Below, one piece after another: positions 1-8,706 of a DNA stretch of 64,000 nt. How positions within the stretch are numbered: position 1 is the stretch's first letter; every line of letters begins with the position of its first letter. The notes under the pieces were generated by a model. That model did not search any database, was not told the origin of the DNA, and worked only from the letters and a program-made list of their open reading frames with translations. The position numbers and the translations under genes are program-made. Source of the DNA: Monocercomonoides exilis (lineage: Eukaryota > Preaxostyla > Oxymonadida > Polymastigidae); contig LSRY02000006.1 in NCBI GenBank assembly GCA_001643675.2, forward strand, positions 2,501 to 66,500, in the 5' to 3' direction.

Positions 1-140
1 CTAACCCTAACCCTAACCCTAACCCTAACCCTAACCCTAACCCTAACCCTAACCCTAACCCTAACCCTAACCCTAACCCTAACCCTAACCCTAACCCTAA
101 CCCTAACCTAACCCTAAACCTAACCCTAACCCTAACCTAG
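1..140. repeat. Telomeric CCCTAA repeat array (chromosome end)
   Basis: The first 105 or so bases are perfect CCCTAA units, the C-rich strand of a TTAGGG telomere, so the chromosome end lies to the left. From about position 106 variant units appear (CCTAA lacking a C, and CCCTAAA), and the array ends in CCTAG at 140. The decay towards the inside is typical of a native telomere/subtelomere boundary. The first ORF begins only 51 bp further in. Confidence 0.97.
125..140. repeat. Left copy of 16-bp telomere-like direct repeat
   Basis: CCTAACCCTAACCTAG occurs here and identically at 2391-2406. Both copies contain the same variant unit (CCTAA with one C missing) and end in TAG, so chance identity from a plain repeat array is unlikely. 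They bracket the recombinase-bearing segment. Confidence 0.85.
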
Positions 141-190
141 TTCGCAGTACTATTGAAAATGTCTTTTGCTGCTCTCTCAAAAGAATCAAC

Positions 191-1852
191 ATGGATATGA
201 CTCATGAAAAATTGGATCCTAAAGTTGAAGATGAAATTTCAAAAGTGTTGAAAGAAGGAAGAGTTGATAAGAATGTGAAGCCTGATGGAAAAGGAAAAGA
301 ACCTTGTCTTTTGATGGATGTTGAAAGGATTATTGCTTTCACTGATGATTTGCTTCCAACAAAAGCAATGGAAGCATCATTGTGGTTAGTCGCAGTTTCA
401 ACAGGTGCAAGAGCTATTACTGCTTCAAATGTGCTTTTGAGTGATATTGGAAGTGTTATCTTGTCTGATAATGGAACAACGTATCTGTTGAAGATCAAAT
501 TCAGAGTTACGAAAGGAGATCCTTATTGGAATCATGATGTGACACTTGAAGGAATGTTGGATGAAAAAAGCAATACGGACCCTGTTTATTGGATCAATCA
601 ACATCTTCAAACTTCATTTGGATTGAGTTTGAATAATAGATCGAAATGGATCTTGTCTGAAACTGAGAAGAAACTGAAACTTTGGGATTTGTCAAAAGAT
701 AATATGACACAATATTTGAGAAGAAGAGCGCAAAATGCAGGTTATCCGCATGATTTATTCTCATTTCATTCCTTCAGAGGAGGTTTCATGAGTTCGACGA
801 TGATATCAATGGGGATAAATGCTCATGGAAGAGATTCAGCAATTATGTACACAGCAGCCGTTGCTGGATGGATTCCAAATTCGAAAGCTCAACTCAGATA
901 TTGTAAAAATGCTGTCACATCGACTGTTGTTTCAACAAGACTTGCTGATCCAGAACATTCACAATCTGAGGTGGTGGACAAAGCACTTTTGGGAATTGAA
1001 GCTTTTCACAATATCAATTTGAATGAAGATTTCACAAAGGAAATTGACATCAGAAAAGCGATTCATTCTGTTCGAGATGCATTCAAAGAAAAAATCAAGG
1101 TTGATGAAATTAAAGAAAAAACAGAATCTGAAACAAAAAGAAAAAGAGAAGATTACAAACGGAGAACATGGAAAAACGCTGTTTCTGCTTATGTGAAGAA
1201 AAATGAAGAAATGGAAAAAGAAGCATCTGAAATCTACACAAAGCACAAGAACTACAAAAGTTTGAGAACAAGATTTGCAACTGTTTTAAATGTGAGAGTG
1301 AAAGTTGGAATCAAACATTTGATAGAAAGAGTGAAAAATGAAGATAAAATTGAAACAATAGTTGATGAATTAACTGGGTTAGTCGGAGATGAAATTGAAG
1401 GAAAGAAAGAAATGAGAAAACACAACAAAAAAGCGAAATTCAATTGTCCAGAAGCATTTGCAAGAGAAAAGGATGAAAAAGGACAAAGAAAGAGAATTAA
1501 ATGGACAGAAGAAGAAGATGAAAAATTGAAAGAAATGGTTCAAAAACATTATTCTTTCATTGAAATGGCTAAAGAACTGAAAGGAAGATTTCCAAATGAT
1601 TGCCGAGACAGATTGAGAAATTTGAAAATTCTTGAAAATTGGAAGATAGAAAATGCAACATTCAAGAAAATGAAAAAAAGAAGAGTATTTGAAATCTTGA
1701 AAGATGATGATGACTCAGATAATAATGATGATGAAAATGATGATGATGAATTCATTGATGATGATGAATTGAGAAATTCATGCAAGCCAACTTTGAAAAG
1801 AAGAAAGATCGATGAATTTAATGATTTGGATGTTGAAGATTATGATTTGTAA
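191..1852 (+). CDS. Tyrosine recombinase with C-terminal SANT/Myb-like domain
   Basis: This 553-aa protein carries the tyrosine-recombinase residues in order: R74 in VSTGAR, H193 and R196 in HSFR, W227 in the position often held by His/Trp, and the candidate nucleophile Y237 in LRYC. The region before R74 is short for this family, so the core-binding domain is reduced or the protein is N-terminally truncated; the start lies only 51 bp from the telomere. A charged coiled segment (about 280-430) leads to a SANT/Myb-like unit at about 436-480 (KWTEEEDEKL then CRDRLRNL), followed by an Asp/Glu-rich acidic tail. The family catalyses strand exchange through a 3'-phosphotyrosine intermediate; a Myb-like unit would bind DNA. 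I infer a mobile-element recombinase, possibly targeting telomeric DNA. The telobox seen in true TTAGGG-binding Myb proteins is not evident. Confidence 0.82.
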   Translation: MDMTHEKLDPKVEDEISKVLKEGRVDKNVKPDGKGKEPCLLMDVERIIAFTDDLLPTKAMEASLWLVAVSTGARAITASNVLLSDIGSVILSDNGTTYLLKIKFRVTKGDPYWNHDVTLEGMLDEKSNTDPVYWINQHLQTSFGLSLNNRSKWILSETEKKLKLWDLSKDNMTQYLRRRAQNAGYPHDLFSFHSFRGGFMSSTMISMGINAHGRDSAIMYTAAVAGWIPNSKAQLRYCKNAVTSTVVSTRLADPEHSQSEVVDKALLGIEAFHNINLNEDFTKEIDIRKAIHSVRDAFKEKIKVDEIKEKTESETKRKREDYKRRTWKNAVSAYVKKNEEMEKEASEIYTKHKNYKSLRTRFATVLNVRVKVGIKHLIERVKNEDKIETIVDELTGLVGDEIEGKKEMRKHNKKAKFNCPEAFAREKDEKGQRKRIKWTEEEDEKLKEMVQKHYSFIEMAKELKGRFPNDCRDRLRNLKILENWKIENATFKKMKKRRVFEILKDDDDSDNNDDENDDDEFIDDDELRNSCKPTLKRRKIDEFNDLDVEDYDL

Positions 1853-2390
1853 TGTATCAAATCATATATCAATACACTCTTGTTACTTTTTTATTTTTTA
1901 TTTTTTCATTTTAACAACTGCAATTTTCAGGTTAGTTGGTGATAAACCATTCACTTTTTTTTATACAAACTTTCCTGAGTTTTTTATCTTTTTTATTTTG
2001 ATATATTCTCCACATTTTGTCATGTCTTGTTATTGAGACATTGGAGTTAATAAATAAGATAATATCAAAAAATATCATGTTTTTCAATGAAAAAACCAAC
2101 TTTTCAAAAAAAGTTGAAAAATCAAAATTTTCATGTTTTTAACAAAATTGTCATATTTCAACACTTTCGAAACCATTTTGAAATACACTATTTGACACAT
2201 CAATAAATCAAAAATAATCAACAAATCTTGAGTGAAATCTACAGGTTAGCTCATAGTGAAAAAATCGAAAAAATGAAAATTTTCAGGTTCGCTTCCAATA
2301 TGAAAATTTCAACTTGATACACCAAAATCAAGTTTTGGATGGTAGTATAGTTGCGCTAAGAGGGAAAACCACAGGTTTTCCCACGGCTGA
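1853..2390. other. AT-rich 3' flank of the recombinase gene
   Basis: No coding potential is convincing here. The stretch is AT-rich with several short CAGGTTAG/CAGGTTCG motifs (near 1927, 2241 and 2285). It ends in a near-terminal hairpin at 2362-2382 directly before the inner telomere-like repeat. Confidence 0.5.
2362..2382. repeat. Perfect inverted repeat (9-bp arms, 3-bp loop)
   Basis: GGGAAAACC, ACA, GGTTTTCCC forms a perfect stem of nine pairs with a three-base loop. It sits 8 bp before the right-hand telomere-like direct repeat. It could be a recombinase recognition site or an end structure of the element; this is inference from position. Confidence 0.8.
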
Positions 2391-2406
2391 CCTAACCCTA
2401 ACCTAG
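2391..2406. repeat. Interstitial telomere-like sequence / right direct repeat
   Basis: CCTAACCCTAACCTAG is identical to 125-140 and abuts the broken 18S rRNA gene. It marks a former chromosome end or the right border of the recombinase element. Confidence 0.85.
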
Positions 2407-3258
2407 TAGGTTCGAATATAGATCCAGAGCCCCATTAGCCTTCCACCACAACCCCGTGAAGAGCCATGATGAAATTAAATAACTAAAAGAGAATAGCAAT
2501 CCATATCGAAATATTTTAATGATAATTTCAATAACTCACTTCCAAAACAAACTTCTTCCAAACAGCCGAAACTGCTCAAAACAAATCCATCCTGAAAGCT
2601 TAATGAGCTATCTCAAAATATATATTTCAATATTAACCATTAAAAGATCTCAGACAACTTCCCGACTTTCTCAACAATCCTCCCGAGAGAGAGAACTACT
2701 GAGAAAAAATCGGAAAGCCACCTTACAGACACTTTTCAAAATTATCACCCTATTTAGCAGGTTGAGGTCTCGTTCGTTATCGGAATTAACCAGACAAATC
2801 ACTCCACCAACTAAGAACGACCATGCACCACCACCCACGGAATCAAGAAAGAACTATCAATCTGTCAATCCTTCCCGTGTCTGGACCTGGTAAGTTTCAC
2901 CGTGTTGAGTCAAATTAAGCCGCAGGCTCCACACCTGGTGGTGCCCTTCCGTCAATTTCTTTAAGTTTCAGACTTGCGACCATACTCCCCCCAGAACCCA
3001 GAGACTTAATCGATTTCTCTAAAGGTGCTGATGGGGCTTAAAAACAAAAAAACAAAGACAAATAACCGAAGTTACCTCTTTCATTTTTTTGTTATAATTT
3101 TAAAAGCAAACTCACTTCACTATTTCTAGCGATAAATTCCACCTATCCCGAAAGATAGAAATTGGAAAAGCGAATTAAAAAAATAAATTCCCTCCAATCC
3201 CTAGTTGGCATCGTTTATAGTTAAGACTAGAGCGGTTTCTGATCGCCTTCGATCCCCT

Positions 3259-3292
<34 letters not shown>

Positions 3293-4882
3293 TAAATGCT
3301 TTCGCACTTGTTTGTCTTGCATAAATCCAAGAATTCCACCTCTGACTATGCAATACAGATACCCCCAACTGTCCCTCTTAATCATTACACCTGTTTCAAA
3401 AACCAATAAAACTCAAATCGATAAACAATAACAAAAAAGAACAAGTTCAATCTTCTTATTGTTTAAGACTCGAATGTGTTTGATAACAAAAAATAAATAA
3501 GTTTCCTTATATTTTTTTCATTATCAAATTTAAAACACATCAGGTGTCTTATTTTATTATTCCATGCTAATGTGTTCAGTAGCGAATTTCTTTCATTACA
3601 AAAAAAACGCCTGCTTTGAACACTCCATTTTCTTCAAAGTAAACTCTCCGAAATTTTCCTCTTCTTTGACAAAGAGAAACGATTAATATAAATCAACATT
3701 TAAGTGATATATTAATAATTTCGAAAACATTTACCCCTTTTTTGAAAAAGCCACAAGGACTTCTCAAAAAGGGATTCGAGGTTATTCAAATTCAAGGCAA
3801 GCATAAGATAAATGAAAGATACTGAATCAATCAAACAACAAGAAATAAATCTTGATGCAAGATTAAAAACAATACCATGATTTTCAAATATCCCCTCATC
3901 AATACCCTCCAATCACTTCACATCCAAATTAAATCAACCCGAAAGCTAATTTAAAAAGGAAAAATGAAGCAGGACTAAGTATAGAGAAACATCTCGCCCC
4001 CTCGAACAATTAAAAACTCCAAAATCCAACTACGAGCTTTTTAACTGCAGCAATTTTAGTATACACTATTAGAGCTGGAATTACCGCGGCTGCTGGCACC
4101 AGACTTGCCCTCTAATTGTTTCTCTTTCAAGCATTTACATTGAAACCATTCCAATAGCAGAATACCATTAGATACCCCGCTTTGTTATTTTTTGTCACTA
4201 CCTCCCCATATACGTCATTGATTGGGATTGGGTAATTTGCGCGCCTGCTGCCTTCCTTGGAAGTGGTAGCCATCTCTCAGGCTCCCTCTCCGGAATCGAA
4301 CCCTAATTCTCCGTTACCCGTCAATACCATGGTAGGCCTCTATCCTACCATCATCAGTTGATAGGTCAGAAATTTCAATGACACATTGCCAAGACGATGG
4401 GCTCTTAACCCACCCTGGCAATTCGACATTTATCATGAATCACCATTATCTTTCACAATGGACACACACCATCCATCCCTTGCGAGACTTCCGAACATGT
4501 GCCGAAATAAGTTTTTGATCCATATAGAATCAAACATTTAAACTATTCCTAATGGTTTTCGATCTAATAAATACAATCCTTCCCCAAAGGGTGTCTCATT
4601 GCTGAAACACCCTTAGTCGGATCTTTTTCAAACCCACCCTTCTTTCCATTCCGAAAAACAAAAAGAAAAATGAATTCTCGCATGTATTAGCTCTAGAATT
4701 ACTACGGCTATCCATGTAGTAAATTATATTTCTATTCAAAATATAACATTGTCATTGTCAAATAAATTATAACTGTTGTAATGAGCCATTCGCAGTTTCA
4801 TAAATACAAGTTATTTATACTGACACATGCATGGCTTAATCTTTGAGACAAGCATATGACTACTGGCAGAATCGACCAGATA
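2407..4882 (-). rRNA. 18S (small subunit) rRNA gene, 3'-truncated
   Basis: Read on the minus strand, the 5' end (about 4882) has the conserved TCTGGTCGATTCTGCCAG start. The universal GGTGCCAGCAGCCGCGG segment lies at about 4084-4100, and the AATTGACGGAAGGGCAC segment at about 2941-2957, followed by the GCGGCTTAATTTGACTC region near 2910-2927. Conserved sequence can be followed to about 2640; further left it is too divergent for me to align. The decoding-site segment (GTACACACCGCCCG type) and the gene's 3' end are absent, and the gene stops at the telomere-like repeat at 2406. About 2.48 kb is present, with clear expansion segments, so the full gene would be unusually long. It is a fragment and cannot give a working rRNA alone. 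No 5.8S or 28S sequence is present, as expected, since these would lie to the left of the break. Confidence 0.93.
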
Positions 4883-6450
4883 CATTTATTTATAGAAAAA
4901 AAACATTAATTAAAAATACATTCAACTAATGTTTTTTTCTAATTATAAATATTAATATATCATATTGTTTTTATTCAAAGACAACATAATATAGTATTTT
5001 AGTCATAATTATTGAAACATCACCATTCACAAAGATTGATGATATTTCAAGAATAGACACAATATTTTCCCTTCTCAAATATTAACACATTATTTTCTTT
5101 CAGATAAACTTAATAACTGATATTAAAGTTATTGAGTCATCCAATCATAATCATTAATATTTGTATTATCACAATGTAATCTCAATATCAAAACACTTTT
5201 CTCATCATCATCAAAAAGAAGATAATATAAAAAGCTCTGATAGATCATTACAATATGATTTTTCATTCGCATCTTACAATTATATTTTCACCTTTTGAAA
5301 AAGTGGCAAATAATTGTAACAGTTCAAATACTTTCAATCAATAGAAACATGACATTTATGTCTTCAAACAAACAAACAATAATATATATTTGTTCATTTT
5401 GATTTCATCACTGTCACATTCTATCTCTCGATAGTCAAATCCAACCCCCACATATTAGGCAACCAAACCCAACAGTGCAATAACAATCCATCTGAACTTA
5501 ATCAATGATATACACATATACATATCGACCACACCATACATATAGACAAGGTCTCGACTTCATGAAGTACTCTTTTCTACAATATTCAAACAAGTCAACA
5601 TACATGTATTTCCGAGAACAAAACACCCCAAACACTTTCACACAAATCCCCACATTGTTGCTTTTCTAAAATCAAGCAGTTCTCCAAGATGGATTCATTG
5701 CATCCAACTCAAACTACTTCACCCCACATAACCATATACTATACTGCCTCACAACACACATTCACTACTAGCATAGCACTCTCTCACAACAACTTCTCAG
5801 ACTCATCGATTATATTAGAGTCATCTTCACCTCTTCATCTGACATTTTTACACATCAGACTTAAAGATTCAAACAACTCACTTTATTATTCGACCCATCT
5901 GATCAGCCATTGCTACCAGAAGATGTTTTCATAAAACATGTATTGCTTGGCCCTTATATACAATCATATGTTGCTTTTCATTCGAATCAGACCCAACAAA
6001 CCCACCCTTTTTGAACCACCTTCATTTATACTTCACACTCAGTGAGTTTCTGTATAATCATGCAAGGCATTTCATTCAAAGAGACATATACATATTATTC
6101 CCATTCAAATACCATATACTATCTTCCTTAACATAAAAAGCCTACCCACCTATTTGCTATACATATGACATAATACTATATACATATATATATAATAGAC
6201 CACTATTACACAATGCCTCAGTCTAATAGACAGCCCCCTATACAAAATTTTTCATTCAAAATCCACTTTTTTCCCTATGGAGTTTCATATACAAGTCACA
6301 CTTCTATACTAACCCCATATCACATAAGCCCTGGCTCAGACTATCCTCACCAGACAACTTTTGTCGAAAAAAAATGAAGTCAGAAAAAAAATTTTTTCGG
6401 GGGGTGTCCCCCTAAGTATACTTCCGTAAAAATCCCCGACAGCCCGCACC
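4883..6450. other. rDNA upstream spacer (external transcribed/intergenic), AT-rich
   Basis: This lies just 5' of the 18S gene in its direction of transcription, so it should hold the 5' external transcribed spacer and the polymerase I promoter. It is AT-rich with strong C/A strand bias on the plus strand. No ORF is convincing; those present are low-complexity Ser/Thr/His readings. A G6/C5 inverted repeat at 6399-6412 (GGGGGGTGT then CCCCC) follows an A-run and T-run and marks the change to the repeat-rich spacer. Confidence 0.6.
6399..6412. repeat. G/C hairpin in rDNA spacer
   Basis: A run of six G, a three-base loop and five C form a strong small hairpin next to homopolymer A and T runs. 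It is the most GC-rich spot for some distance. A role as a polymerase I terminator or replication barrier is only a guess. Confidence 0.45.
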
Positions 6451-6458
6451 CCAAACAC

Positions 6459-6487
6459 CATCTTTTCCAAAAAACTCATAGACTCAA
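6459..6487. repeat. Inverted partner of 8814-8843 repeat
   Basis: CATCTTTTCCAAAAAACTC and the following TAGACTCAA match, with few changes, the reverse complement of the sequence at about 8814-8843. A third, related copy in the 8814 orientation lies at about 9622-9652. Together they bracket the repeat-rich block. Confidence 0.7.
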
Positions 6488-8669
6488 TTACACTACGCCC
6501 AGGTTTTCGCGTTTTTTTCCCTTTTTCATACTAGAATTACACTACGAAAACGACCTCATCGAAAAACCTGCTTTGATACTAAAAATTCTCAAAATTACAC
6601 TACGCCCCGAAAACCTCGGCCTAGTGAAAATGCCCAAAAATGATACTAGAAAAAAACTCAATGAAAATTTTTAGTATCCTTCCATAGTGTTTCTTGGGAT
6701 GGGGACACACCAAAGCCTTGCCACTACCACACCACCTTGTGTATCCCCTCACTGCCTTTCATCTGGTTTTTTGTTCCAGCCTTCCAGCTCTTAAGCCTGG
6801 CGCGCTATCCCCACTTCAATCTTTCCATACGAAATGCCCCTATCAAAACTCACTTTTTCTCACAGTGCTGCTGGAGTGGCCAGAGGAGTGGAGTGGAATG
6901 CCCATGGGAACGTAGTGGCAGAGCATACGCACAAACTCATACCATCAGCTAGCCTGTAAGTTATGACCAATAAAAAGATACAAGGTCAATAACATTGGGG
7001 GGTCCTATATGAAAAAGTCCAAAAATCATACAAAAATGTTAGTATATTGAGTATAGTGAAAAGGGAAGTTGAGCGATAACAATGCAAGTGGGATAGTTGG
7101 ATAGAGTGAGCGAGGAGCTAGACCCTCTATGGCATTTAGAACTTTCCAGCTCTTAAGCCTGGCAAGCTACAAGGGCTGGAACACAAGGGGGTCTGAGTCA
7201 ACTTTCCCTATGAAAAGTGAGTATAATGGCTGCAGTGGAATACACAGGCAGGGCATAGACACTGAATGTGTGCCATATGGTAGGCACAGTGTGTAGGCAT
7301 ATTGCAGTGATATCAGCTTGGCTGTAAGTTATGACCAGTAAAAAGATATGAGAGTGGGAACACAGTGGAGGTCAGTCACTTTTTCTATGAAAAGTTCATG
7401 TATTTTGCCTATGGCTCCAAGGCAAGCTGAGTAATAGGAATACAAGTAGCACAGTTGGATAGAAGGAGAGTGTAGCTAGACCCTTTATAACATTTTCGAG
7501 TCTCGCACTCTCAAGCCTGAGGCACTACAAGGGTTGGTACATAAGGGGTCCCAGTCAATATTTTCACTCAATGAAAATTTTTCATAGGAAAGATAGTAGT
7601 ATATTGAGTGTGGTGGCAAGGGATGACATAGGAGCCCGATGGGAATACTGCCATTGGCTAGGCACAGCGTGCAGCTAGACCCTCTATAACATTTATAACT
7701 TTCCAGCTCTTAACCCTGTGGAGCTACAGGTGTTGTTTCATAAGGGGGTCCTAGTATAACATTTCATTGAAAAGGAGTTTTTCATAGGAAGGATACTAGT
7801 ATATTGAGTGCAGTGTCAAGGGAAGTTGAGCAGTGGCAATGGCGATAGCACCAATGGATAGAGGAAGTGTGGAGCGAGTTTCCCTATGGCATCGAGAACT
7901 TTCCCAGATTCCTGTGTGATTCGCTACAGGCCAGCCAATGAGGGGGGTCCAAGTCACTCAAAAAGTCAATGGAAAATACTCACTTTTTCTGGCACTGCCC
8001 TCAGCCCAGCCACAGCCCACCAGCCGAATGTATGCCACATTGTCCCTGCAGGGCATGTCCACCCCACAGCACCATTGGCATGTCTGTAAGTTATGACCGA
8101 TCAAAAGATATGGCTCGTTGAAGCCAAGGGGTCCCCTATGAAAAAAGAACCATTTTCATTCAAAGATGTCAGTATATTGAGTATAGTGAAAAGGGATATG
8201 GACCGAGGGCAAAGATATTACTACCATTGGATACTCGAAGAGCACAGCTACTTGCCCTATGGCATCTAGAACTTTCCAGCTCTTAAAGGTAATTCCCTAT
8301 GACCCATGGAATATTCAGGGTCCATAGCATAAAACATCATTGAGAAAGGGTTTTTCATAGGAAAGATATGAGTATTTGGTGTGTAACTTCAGTGCATTAC
8401 AACTGAGCTGAATGAGATTACCACCATTGTGTAGAGCGAGTGTGCAGCGAGACCCTCTATGGCAACGAGAAGTTTCGCTGACTTGCCCCTGAGGCGCTAT
8501 GAGTCTGTGAACATGAGGGGTCCACAGTGTATTTTTCATAGAGAAATTTCATTGACAAAATTTTCTAGTATCAAAAACCTCAAAATACACTACGCCGAGG
8601 TCTTCGAAGTGTAGTGTAATTTGGTCACTTTTCCTAGGAGCTCAAATTTCTAGTATCAAATTCATCCTT

Positions 8670-8706
8670 ATTACACTACGCCACGAAAACCTCGGCGTAG
8701 TGTAAT
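8670..8706. repeat. Perfect 13-bp inverted repeat
   Basis: ATTACACTACGCC at 8670-8682 is followed after 11 bases by its exact reverse complement GGCGTAGTGTAAT at 8694-8706. The same arm sequence recurs singly at about 6490 and 6594 and, degenerate and again paired, near 8590-8625, so the palindrome is a repeated building block of the spacer. Confidence 0.85.

Larger units (their letters stand above)
141..2390 (+). mobile_element. Candidate tyrosine-recombinase element inserted in telomeric DNA (Crypton-like)
   Basis: This 2.25-kb segment contains one tyrosine-recombinase gene and sits exactly between two identical 16-bp telomere-like repeats. No reverse transcriptase or terminal inverted repeat is visible. 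Elements mobilised by tyrosine recombinases (Cryptons) are known to integrate by site-specific recombination and to be flanked by short direct repeats without a target duplication, which fits. The alternative is an ordinary subtelomeric gene trapped between two telomere-healing events. Confidence 0.5.

Noticed and set aside
1-2406. Telomere-targeted non-LTR retroelement of the kind known in Giardia
   Set aside because: No reverse transcriptase or endonuclease motif is present; the only enzyme visible is a tyrosine recombinase.
2409-2418. GGTTCGAATA, resembling a tRNA T-loop box
   Set aside because: No acceptor stem, anticodon arm or matching A box is found around it; it lies at the rDNA/telomere-like junction.
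2519-2893. 124-codon plus-strand ORF
   Set aside because: It overlaps the minus-strand 18S rRNA fragment, including segments recognisable as 18S, and has no protein-like features.
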